A stretch of DNA of 18,857 bases, taken from Verrucomicrobiales bacterium (GTDB lineage Bacteria; Verrucomicrobiota; Verrucomicrobiia; Limisphaerales; UBA9464). Below the pieces are notes generated by a model. It ran no database searches, had not been told where the DNA came from, and was given only the letters and a program-made list of their open reading frames with translations. This document shows positions 8,701 through 15,542 of the stretch, in pieces; positions within the stretch are counted from its first letter, which is position 1; every line of letters begins with the position of its first letter. The stretch is from NCBI GenBank assembly GCA_003445095.1, contig DLVS01000770.1, positions 1 through 18,857 of the forward strand, in the 5' to 3' direction. The position numbers were made by a program, and so were the translations under genes.

Positions 8701-8841
8701 AGTGATGACGAGGTCGTCGGCTCGGACCGGGCAGAGGGGAACCACACAGACAATGGTTGCGCATACGAACCACCGAACTGGTCGAACAATTCGAGCGGCG
8801 AGCGGAGAATTCTTGGGATTGGATCGGAATGCGCGAGGCAT
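5770..8841 (-). CDS. Large secreted protein: calcium-binding repeats, protective-antigen-like region, PKD-like and LamG domains
   Basis: 1023 residues from ATG 8841; the frame extends 28 codons upstream, but this start places an export signal at residues ~1-41 (basic stretch, then WFVCATIVCVVPLCPVRA). Domains in order: beta-rich ~45-120; thrombospondin-3-like calcium loops (DRDGDGLSD ~123, DTDGDGLSD ~163, DTDSDGLTD, DTDGD, DSDGD) to ~250; a Ser/Thr/Ala-rich segment and following region (~272-575) resembling the pore-forming and oligomerising parts of Bacillus binary-toxin B components such as protective antigen (ETSATVDRSSS, IDFGNGTVERAR, GVTMKEVM); more calcium loops with a GWEV element (~610-707); a PKD-like domain with DWGDG (~749) and HTYG; and a LamG/concanavalin-like domain (~808-1020) ending SVRIYDRALSDNEI. 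No membrane anchor or sorting tail is seen. It is likely extracellular or surface-associated. The toxin relation is inferred by eye. Confidence 0.85.
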   Translation of the reverse strand: MPRAFRSNPKNSPLAARIVRPVRWFVCATIVCVVPLCPVRADDLVITSATQTPGGLDRVEFQNTGPIQTGYELEYSATLNDPASWLPATNATLSVLGPTSLRFDTLPLLTGTRFYRVTVYGPDRDGDGLSDADELAGWDVKVFTGAQLESTTRLTSDIRVADTDGDGLSDGEERQKRTNPRSADTDSDGLTDFDEAFVFLSDPINADTDGDAIDPNTQIANSTLFDGNEVDTYGTSPRLNDSDGDNRSDRVEIIQDSTSPLVSNLPRPAVLVRNSSVNVFLNIEYEDGLGGESQLGSSFGQEDASSLSRSDTTSTTTTIEASASFTAGVEATAGLPPSASVSASTTLSAGFSLARETSATVDRSSSKTFSQQFQKLETLSSTRLMRTPDGTLSVGVSLANEGDVAFTISQVVLSVFRQDPSNRTNLLPFASLDLPGPTDLSGGQTKGEFTLSTKITADLARQFLSDPGALFFRVASFDIRNDVGQSAAFLTQTNRDRTAGVTIDFGNGTVERARVATNIRLKSNGLLAGVTMKEVMGPRYLNVPYQVAEQTNTLDHKKVLVQVRNVITGARDDRRFWAVVGSSSHGTQFDQSFENITLQKGDEIYLVWVEDKDKDGLWAREEYALGTSDVAPDTDEDGLDDFFEVRTGWEVTSEGEIGTYTKQVFSDPRLTDSDGDGLDDRQEFQAGTDPRNPDTDDDGVVDGVDPEPKVRANTPPRFQNIAAKLTGAALALSGTVFDQEDNILILTIDWGDGAPPLTLTPNAKSVPLSENHTYGSSATFPLKLTAKDARNLSSEFTTNIIVQLFPRAGLLGEYLFSTNALDSSGNGKNGFVSSGGTVQLTRDRFDRRDRAYRFNSEGVIDGNVPYIQLPHLNYSQSWTYAAWVWLDNAGQASSNPTIIGQQNWARFFVSDQQKLAIQVPGTGEFTLVDTQNLTKDTWTFVAVTVSAAGGTTTVKLYHGENAPVTLTKPGFTYSNPNTLPTIIGSDRFDSTQAQSWGGMIDSVRIYDRALSDNEIFVLRNEAE

Positions 8842-9068
8842 AGCGTTTATTGAGGAAGAGTGACCGATTGAGACGACACACAGACCGCGAGCGCGGACAG
8901 AATCTTCCGAACTACGAGTGCTCACCTTCTCAACCGCCCAGCGAGCGTGCTGCCTGGCCTCGTTTCGGACAAGTGTTTAAGCCATTTCAAACCAATTTCA
9001 GAAATCAAACCGAGGCTCGGCAGCGGCACTCGATCAGGCTGCCTTCCGCATTGCCGTGGGGCGATCGA

Positions 9069-12000
9069 CTAGAGCTTCGCTTCTTTCTCGCTCGGCTCGT
9101 CTTTTGTCGGAGGTGGAAGCGGCGCACTCGCATCAATCTTGTAGTAGGGCACGGCCCAACGCAGAAATTCCCAGATGCCTTCATCGGCTGGGGGAGCCTC
9201 GGGGTTCGACCTCCGAATCGCCGCCGCCACCGCTGGGCGATCCACGAATGGGTTTTTGCACAGTTCGACCAGTTCGCGCGCCTGGGTCGCGGTAAGCGAG
9301 ACCTTCGGCAAGACAACCATGAGCGCATCCAGCAAAGCTCGAGTCCGGTTCGCCTCGGTGCTTCGGCGTATGGCTCGCATCAATTCGTGGACGGCCGCCT
9401 GAGACCGGGCGTCACTAAGCGTGGCCATGGTGCTCGCGAGCCCTGCGCCCAAGGCCCACAGTTTGTAACGATCCGTCGTTTTTTGGATCGCCTGAATCAA
9501 CGCCGCGGCGACCGTTTGTGTCTGCGCGTCGCTTAGTTTAGGCGTCAGCATCGCCAGCACTTGGCCGAAGACCGCTGGTTTATAGGGGTCCGTCGATTTC
9601 TCGATCGCTTGCACTAACGCAGCAACGACGACCTGCGCGCTGGAGTTGGTCAACTTGGGCGCAACCGAAAAAAGCCCTTGGCTCACGGCAGAGTATTTAT
9701 TGGGATCTGTCCAGGTCTCCATCGCCTGAACCAGCGTCAGGGCGACGGCTTGTCCCTGCGCCTCGTTGAGTCTGGCCGCCACCGCGGAGAGGCCATCGCC
9801 GAGGGCTCTGGTGGGGCCGGGTTCCGTTGATTTGTCGATCGCCTGAATATAGTGAGCAACCACCTCCCGCGTCTGCGAATCGCTGAGACTGCCAGCGAGC
9901 ACCGATAGTCCATGCCCCAAGGCGCTCGTTTGGTAGGGATCGGTCGATTTCTCCATGGCCTGGAGATAGCGAGCCGCCAGTGCCAAGGCATCAACTGGCC
10001 TAGCTGCGTCATTCGCGGTCCCGTTGCTCGCGGGTTTGGGCAATTTTTGATCCATCACTTTCTCAATGGCCCGAATTAACGTCGCGGTGACCGCGAGAGC
10101 CCGGGCGTCGCCGAGCTTGACCGCGACGCGAGAGAGTCCCTGGCTCAATGCCAGCAATTGATATAGCTGGAAAGCATAGGTGGATTTCTCCATCGCTTGG
10201 GATAACGCAGCGGCGACCGTCTCCGCCTGGACGTCACTGAGTTTGGCGGCCACCGCGGCGACACTCTGGCTAAGGTATCCGAGTTTGTAGGGCTCCGAAG
10301 ATTTCTGGATCGCCAGGATCAAAGCCGCGGCAACCGTTGATCCCGCTGCATCGCTGAGTTTGGGGGCGACCGCCGCCACCCCTTGAGCAAAGGACGACAG
10401 TTGGTAGGCATCCGCCGATTTCTCCATCGCCTGAACGAGCGCCAGTGCGACGGCCTCAGCTGCGGCACTGCTGAGCTTAGGCGCGATCGCGGATAGCCCC
10501 TGGCCAATGAACCCTACTTGGTTGGGATCCGTGGTTTGCTCCATCGCTTGAATTTGGCGAGCGACCACGGTCAGCGCCTGCGCGTCACTGAGCTCCGCCG
10601 CGATGAAAGGGAGTCCCAGACTTAGAGCCCAAAGTTCGTTGGGCTCTGCCGATTCCTCGATCGCTTGAACATACCGAGCCGCAATCCACTGTGCTTGGGC
10701 ACCGTTGAGCTTGGCCTCCATCGCCGACAGCCCTTGGCCCAGAACACCGATGGGGTAGGGGTCCGTCGATTTCTCGATTGCGCGAAACATCGGAGTAATG
10801 ACCGCCAACAGTTGCGCGTCGGTGAGATTGGTCGCGACCCTCGGGAGTTCCGCCATGACAGCACTCAGTTGATAGAATTCCGTCGTTTTTTCGATCGCGG
10901 CGAGCAGGTCTTCCGTGGATGGTTGGCCCTCCAAAACGAGTAGCGCTTGAAGCAGTGGCACCTGGGGATCGTTGGTAGTTCCCCGCGACCTGGCCCGGGC
11001 TATCTCGCTGACCAGCCAATCCCGCCGGCGCGCATCCAATCCCAGTCCCGCATTGAGCAACAGCTCCACCTGAAGGCTTAAGCGATTCGCGAGTTCTGGA
11101 TTGCTAATCGCCTGCCGAAGGAACTCATCGCGTTCCGCCGAGCCGGCGCGCGCGACGGCGACAATGCCTTGTGACTCACTCGGGTTGAGGTCGGATTTGT
11201 CGCTGGTCAGGATCAGCGGGTGCCACAGGGCGCCGGCATTGATCGCGTTCGCCGCCTGAAACGTTCGATTAGCCAGAATCGCGGCTCCAATCCCAATCCC
11301 ACAGATGGCAATGGCCAGGCTTGCAAGCGCCACTCTGATCAGTCGATTTCTCCGCCGAACATGGCTGGCCGCAACCTGGCTCTTTTCGATGTAGCCCTTG
11401 ACTCGGTCGAAGGGACTCGGATCGGTGCCGCCTATCGAATCGGCGTAACGCTCGGCCCAGGCAGCCGTCGGCTCCACCGGTCCTCGTACGGCGTCGGATT
11501 GCCCCGCGGGCTTCAGCCCAAAACGCAGCCAATCTTGGGCGCGCTTCAGTTCAGAATCGACCAGGAGTGCACCTTCGTCTCGAGCTTCGTCCGTTGCTCG
11601 ACTCTGATATGTTCGGAACCGTTGGGCCGCCTGTGACTCCGCTTTGATCCACCGATTGAGCTCCGACCAGCGGCGCATCAGCGCCTCGTGCGCTAAATCA
11701 ATGACGGTGTCGGCTCCGGCTTTCGGTTCATCGGGCTGGCCTTGGTAAGAAAGGAAACTGACTTTCGGATCACCGAACGCTTTCAGCACGGGCAGGAAGT
11801 TTTGCCAATCCAGCCCTGACCAATTGGAAATGCGCTTGAGCGTCTGAGGTCGTCGCACCATTTGTCCACCCGCTTCACTCGTGCGCTGATCGGTAATAGC
11901 CCGGAACAACCATTGCGCTGCAGTTTGCTCCGTCGACGACAAGCTCCGCATGACTTGCTGCGCATGGGTACCGAGAGCCTGCTCAACTCCTCCGATCTGC

Positions 12001-12887
12001 TTGAGATTTTCCAAATCCAAATTCGGATTGTGCACGGACTCAGCCGCCGTGTCCCACATCCGGGCCAACGTGTGTTGCAGGATTGGGAGTTGGTCAGAAT
12101 TTCCAGCGACCGAATTGACCAAGACGGCCACCAACTCTGGGGATAATGAACCACCAAAAATCTGTGCGGGGCCAGTCAAAGCGCGAATCAGCTCGTCTTG
12201 GCTCAGTCGAGGTGTGAGATATTGTGAGCGGTTGATTACGTCGGGTAATGGCAAGAAGCGGACGCAATTTCCCATAAAATCCGTGCGCATGGTCAGCGTG
12301 ACGAAGATTCGCGTTTCCTTGGCTTCGCGAGCCCGGAGCAGCAATTCGACGAACGCCTCCGATTCGTCGGCTTGCCTGGATCCCGCATCGGCATAGGTGA
12401 AAATCTCCTCAAATTGATCCACGAGCAGGAAGAGATTGAAGTCGGGTTCGTCCGCCGCGCGCCGGGCGTCACGCACCAGATCGACTAAGGCCAGCGGCCC
12501 TCGGCGGAGAGCAGCCTCAATCGCGGTTTCGGAATAATCGTGTTCTGCCGAGGACTGATCGCCCCGCAACTCCGGGCCGAGCGCGGCCGGGTCGAGCAAC
12601 GCGGCGGCTAGGCTCTTCAAGGGCCGATCCCCGGGACGCAATTCCACCACGCGCCAGTCGCTGCCCGTGCCCAAAGCACCCAGTGGCAGCGAGGGAATCA
12701 ACCCCGCTCGAACCAGGCTGGATTTCCCACAACCCGATGGCCCAATCACCGTCAGGAAATGCTCCCAGCGTAGAATCTCCAGCAACCGATCCGTGTGAGA
12801 TTCGCGTCCAAAAAAGAGCGACGCTTCCCACCATTGAAATGGCCGAAGGCCTGGATACGGCCGGTCGATGCTGGGTAACTCAAGCAT
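9069..12887 (-). CDS. nSTAND1-type NTPase with transmembrane helix and ~14 39-residue repeats
   Basis: 1272 residues from ATG 12887. The N-terminus YPGLRPF...LFFGRE (~11-28) is the classic start of the novel STAND NTPase 1 family. Walker A GPSGCGKSS is at 49-57 and Walker B LFLLVDQFEEIF at ~152-163; the winged-helix signature DLAHEALMRRW lies at ~398-408. These ATPases act as switches that oligomerise on sensing a signal. A basic stretch VRRRNRLIR (~510-518) precedes one hydrophobic helix (~518-540), predicting NTPase inside and the C-terminal part outside. From ~664 to ~1196 run about 14 helical repeats of 39 residues. A Pro/charged tail follows. No effector domain is present in this chain; the TIR gene directly upstream overlaps it by 8 nt and probably supplies it. 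Ligand unknown. Confidence 0.9.
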   Translation of the reverse strand: MLELPSIDRPYPGLRPFQWWEASLFFGRESHTDRLLEILRWEHFLTVIGPSGCGKSSLVRAGLIPSLPLGALGTGSDWRVVELRPGDRPLKSLAAALLDPAALGPELRGDQSSAEHDYSETAIEAALRRGPLALVDLVRDARRAADEPDFNLFLLVDQFEEIFTYADAGSRQADESEAFVELLLRAREAKETRIFVTLTMRTDFMGNCVRFLPLPDVINRSQYLTPRLSQDELIRALTGPAQIFGGSLSPELVAVLVNSVAGNSDQLPILQHTLARMWDTAAESVHNPNLDLENLKQIGGVEQALGTHAQQVMRSLSSTEQTAAQWLFRAITDQRTSEAGGQMVRRPQTLKRISNWSGLDWQNFLPVLKAFGDPKVSFLSYQGQPDEPKAGADTVIDLAHEALMRRWSELNRWIKAESQAAQRFRTYQSRATDEARDEGALLVDSELKRAQDWLRFGLKPAGQSDAVRGPVEPTAAWAERYADSIGGTDPSPFDRVKGYIEKSQVAASHVRRRNRLIRVALASLAIAICGIGIGAAILANRTFQAANAINAGALWHPLILTSDKSDLNPSESQGIVAVARAGSAERDEFLRQAISNPELANRLSLQVELLLNAGLGLDARRRDWLVSEIARARSRGTTNDPQVPLLQALLVLEGQPSTEDLLAAIEKTTEFYQLSAVMAELPRVATNLTDAQLLAVITPMFRAIEKSTDPYPIGVLGQGLSAMEAKLNGAQAQWIAARYVQAIEESAEPNELWALSLGLPFIAAELSDAQALTVVARQIQAMEQTTDPNQVGFIGQGLSAIAPKLSSAAAEAVALALVQAMEKSADAYQLSSFAQGVAAVAPKLSDAAGSTVAAALILAIQKSSEPYKLGYLSQSVAAVAAKLSDVQAETVAAALSQAMEKSTYAFQLYQLLALSQGLSRVAVKLGDARALAVTATLIRAIEKVMDQKLPKPASNGTANDAARPVDALALAARYLQAMEKSTDPYQTSALGHGLSVLAGSLSDSQTREVVAHYIQAIDKSTEPGPTRALGDGLSAVAARLNEAQGQAVALTLVQAMETWTDPNKYSAVSQGLFSVAPKLTNSSAQVVVAALVQAIEKSTDPYKPAVFGQVLAMLTPKLSDAQTQTVAAALIQAIQKTTDRYKLWALGAGLASTMATLSDARSQAAVHELMRAIRRSTEANRTRALLDALMVVLPKVSLTATQARELVELCKNPFVDRPAVAAAIRRSNPEAPPADEGIWEFLRWAVPYYKIDASAPLPPPTKDEPSEKEAKL
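9300..10898 (-). repeat. Array of ~14 coding repeats, 117 bp (39 aa) each
   Basis: Consensus pattern A(I/M)EKSTDPY...LGQGLSAVA.KLSDAQ..TVA.ALVQ. By reading, units start at residues ~664, 703, 742, 781, 820, 859, 898, 940, 977, 1016, 1055, 1094, 1133 and 1172 of the STAND protein. Unit 7 has a 3-residue insertion and unit 8 is degenerate, with its middle replaced by a PKPASNGTAND-type linker. The units are diverged, not recently duplicated. They look like alpha-helical solenoid repeats that form the sensor end of the protein. Confidence 0.8.
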
Positions 12888-14361
12888 AAGTCGCCTCCTG
12901 TCGCAGAAGTTCGACGAACTTCCGGATCGGTTCCTGGGTTACCCCGGTGCGGCAGTCCAGGCGCGCCATTCCATCATTGTTCCTTGGGCTCCACACCTTC
13001 TCCGGGGGTGGACCTTCCAATATGGCCCCTGACCGCTGTCGATGTCGCGGAGCCAGGACTCTCAACACTTGAGCGTAGCGACCCTGAACCCAGAAAACGG
13101 GCTGACTGCCGTGGCAAATGATCACCCCGTTGACCTCGTGAAGCAGCGCTTCGAAATCGGCACGATATTCCTCGGGCTTTTGGTCAACTGTCGGAGCCGG
13201 TGGCGCGGGCAGCGGCGTGTGCCCCAATTGTTGAATGATTTCCGCAACAGTGTCGCAAAGCCGCTGGTCCTTGGGACCGGCAGTAATGCAGATACTCAAG
13301 GAATCGGCGATCCCTCCGTCGGGCGCAGGGTGCGGGGTAACCGGTTGCCGGAGCTTGTCCAGTGCGGCCAGCACCTCACTCCGCAACTCCTCAGGCCCGC
13401 ATTCGAGGACGCCGCGTAGAAATGCGCGGTGCGCCTGATCGGGAATCTCCTCAACATTGATCCCCCGAGCTCGGCGTTGGATGAAGGTTAGACCTGAGCG
13501 TAACTCGCATTGCAGTCGCGCCAGACTGGCTTGGAGCGAATCGGGAGTGCCCGCCCCGTTCTGAAAGACACGTCCGGGCTTTGCGGAAAGATATTGGACC
13601 AGGATTGCCGCCTTTTGCAGGTCGGATTCCACTCTGGCGCGAAAATCGTCGCTGGAGGTGACTGGATAGGACGAACAGGCGGTCGGTAAGACGGCGATCC
13701 CACGTTGGCGAATTGCCGAAGCGAGCCCTTCCCAATTTCCTTGGAAGGCATCGTCAGAAGGTTGCGCAATCCAAACCACGGGCATCTTCACCGCAGTTGA
13801 TGGGGAAGAGACCGGCTCAAGCAGCGGGGCCGAAGATGGTTGCCGCGACAATTGCTGCGCCAGCCAATGAGCCAGTTCGTTCAGTCGCTTCCAATAATTT
13901 GAATCACCGTCTCGCGGTGGGAACGGGTATCCCAGCAGTTCGGGAATGCCCTGCAACGTCAGGGCGAATAGCTCCAGGGGAATCAGCTCCTGAATTCGTT
14001 GAGGCAACTTGGTGCGATCGGCCTCGTCGATCGCGACGACGAAGACGCTTTCGCGATTCTTGTTCGCCGCGTTCTGCTCGAGGAATCGCTCCAACTCGAA
14101 TTGGCACCACCGGGAGGCGAGGTAACCCTTGGAAAGGAAAAGGACGATGGTGCGGCTCGACCGGACTCGTTCCAGCAGTGTCTCGGTCAGCGGCTCATTG
14201 CTGGCCAATTGATGATCCATCCAGACCTCGGCGCCCTTACCGCCCAATTTTCGCCGCAGCACTTTCTTTAACTCACCGACAAAGGTCGTGACCCATCCGA
14301 ACTCAGCCGTGGCCGGCGGTTCGTCGTCCGACCGGGCATAGCTGATGAAGACATCGGGCAT
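12880..14361 (-). CDS. TIR-domain protein with one canonical and two TIR-like modules
   Basis: 493 residues from ATG 14361; the frame continues upstream to a TTG at 14409, but the ATG begins MPDVFISYAR, the normal start of a TIR domain. The canonical TIR domain (~1-150) shows FISYARSDD, GAEVWMD, RTIVLFLSKGY and WCQFEL, whose glutamate (E89) occupies the catalytic position of NAD+-cleaving TIRs. A linker with Trp/Leu-rich text (YWKRLNELAHWL) follows. Module two (~194-330; VVWIAQPSDD, GIAVLPT, AAILVQYLS, LQCEL) and module three (~354-490; SICITAGPKDQRL, NGVIICHG, FWVQGRY, GPPPEK) look like degenerate TIR-like folds as in conflict-system proteins. The protein is probably the effector or adaptor of the STAND gene, which overlaps its 3' end. 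NADase activity versus signalling only is not decidable from sequence. Confidence 0.85.
   Translation of the reverse strand: MPDVFISYARSDDEPPATAEFGWVTTFVGELKKVLRRKLGGKGAEVWMDHQLASNEPLTETLLERVRSSRTIVLFLSKGYLASRWCQFELERFLEQNAANKNRESVFVVAIDEADRTKLPQRIQELIPLELFALTLQGIPELLGYPFPPRDGDSNYWKRLNELAHWLAQQLSRQPSSAPLLEPVSSPSTAVKMPVVWIAQPSDDAFQGNWEGLASAIRQRGIAVLPTACSSYPVTSSDDFRARVESDLQKAAILVQYLSAKPGRVFQNGAGTPDSLQASLARLQCELRSGLTFIQRRARGINVEEIPDQAHRAFLRGVLECGPEELRSEVLAALDKLRQPVTPHPAPDGGIADSLSICITAGPKDQRLCDTVAEIIQQLGHTPLPAPPAPTVDQKPEEYRADFEALLHEVNGVIICHGSQPVFWVQGRYAQVLRVLAPRHRQRSGAILEGPPPEKVWSPRNNDGMARLDCRTGVTQEPIRKFVELLRQEATYA
12894..12899 (-). promoter_or_regulatory. Strong internal Shine-Dalgarno (AGGAGG) for the STAND gene
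   Basis: AGGAGG lies 6 nt before the STAND ATG (12887) and inside the last codons of the TIR gene, whose stop is at 12880-12882. This fixes the STAND start and indicates translational coupling of the two proteins. Confidence 0.8.
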
Positions 14362-14476
14362 CGAAGAGGGGATTCGATCAGGTTTAACCGAGCGCGAGAT
14401 AACCACCAACCGGGACCCCCACGGGTCGTAAAAAGCTAAATCGACGTGGCAATCGAGGCCAGTTCAAACGAGGCCA

Positions 14477-15253
14477 TCATTCCTCCGGCATCACTTGCAG
14501 GAGCAAGTCTGGTCCCACGGAAATCTCTCCCGTGAATGGCCGGTTGTGGGAAGCGATCAGGACGATACACGCGGCCAGGCCGGTGGCGAAGATAGCCATT
14601 GCGACGGCTGCCGTGACGCGATTGTCGATATGAACGATGGCGATGGTCAGGAGAATGAGCGCCGCCAGTAGAATGACCACGGCCCACTTGACTCCGTTGA
14701 TCGTCGAGCGGCTGATAATGATGCGCTGCCTCCGCGCTTCCAGCGCGTTCTCCAACGCGGCAACCATCTCGCGCTGGGCAAATATTTGCGCCTCATTCTG
14801 GGCTGGCACCGCGAAGATGAATTGAAGCGCTTCCGTGTCCACTTGGGTCAGCATGTTCAAGGTAGCTCGTTTCCCCGCCATGGCGGGCCACTCCAACTGC
14901 ACGGCGTCTTGGATATGGCGTCGGACAAAACCTCGCAGTCGCGTCGCGGTTTCCTTAGGCAACCGGGCTGCGAGCAAAACCACCGTGTGTAAGGCGCTGG
15001 CCTCGCGGGCTACTGCCGCATTGGCTCGATCGGCATCATTCCACACCTGGGCGGAGAGAAACCCCACAAGCAGTCCAAAGACCACCGCCAGTGGAGTCAG
15101 CATCACCGGCGACATGCCTTTGAGCGACCGTCCTCGCCCTTCTTTGGCGATCACCAGTACGGCCCCGTAGATCAGGCCCGTGCCAAGAAAGGTCATCGTG
15201 AACACCACCACGGCCATCGAAATTACCGGGAGGTGGTAAAGCCAATCAGCCAT
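14477..15253 (-). CDS. DUF4239 family membrane protein
   Basis: 258 residues from ATG 15253, preceded by CTGGAG about 10 nt upstream. Four membrane segments are visible: ~10-36, 49-71 (FGLLVGFLSAQVW, the family's hallmark), ~187-209 and ~212-235, with a long soluble loop ~72-184 containing REASALHTV and a conserved-looking EWP (~121). The C-terminus (NRPFTGEISVGPDLL) also fits DUF4239. These are bestrophin-like uncharacterised membrane proteins, possibly ion channels; function is not established. The TIR ATG lies 115 bp downstream on the same strand, so co-transcription is possible but the gap is too long for coupling. It may be an accessory membrane component of the TIR-STAND pair or simply a neighbour. 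Confidence 0.85.
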   Translation of the reverse strand: MADWLYHLPVISMAVVVFTMTFLGTGLIYGAVLVIAKEGRGRSLKGMSPVMLTPLAVVFGLLVGFLSAQVWNDADRANAAVAREASALHTVVLLAARLPKETATRLRGFVRRHIQDAVQLEWPAMAGKRATLNMLTQVDTEALQFIFAVPAQNEAQIFAQREMVAALENALEARRQRIIISRSTINGVKWAVVILLAALILLTIAIVHIDNRVTAAVAMAIFATGLAACIVLIASHNRPFTGEISVGPDLLLQVMPEE

Positions 15254-15372
15254 ACTCGCTCATCTCCAGTCGGCCTCGTCGGTGTTCTAAGGTTGTTTCG
15301 GTGTTCGTCGACTTAGAGCGTGACCGGCTTCGACCCAAAGTGGGTGCGGCAGTCTCGAGGTGACGGTCGCGG

Positions 15373-15410
15373 CGATCAATCCCTTTGATCGGTGCTGGCC
15401 TGCCGCAGGC
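15373..15410. promoter_or_regulatory. Two adjacent small hairpins in the 289-bp divergent region
   Basis: The region 15254-15542 separates the divergent DUF4239 and glycosidase genes and contains no ORF with coding character. It holds CGATCAA-TCCCT-TTGATCG (15373-15391) and GCCTG-CCG-CAGGC (15398-15410), both perfect inverted repeats. They could be operators or transcript hairpins; no clear sigma-70 boxes were recognised. Functional assignment is inference. Confidence 0.3.
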
Positions 15411-15542
15411 GATGTCCGATCCGCGCAGGTAATTCTTTGACGGAGATAAAGATCATTTTCCTTAGAGTGTCAGCAGAGTCACTTTGCGTAAAGTCTCACC
15501 CGAGAATGCTGCTTGATCAGCGGTTATTGGCCCCGCTCGTTC

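Noticed and set aside
14410..14476. Terminator between DUF4239 and TIR genes
   Set aside because: A GACCC-GGGTC stem exists, but the T-run precedes the stem in the direction of transcription, so intrinsic termination is not supported.
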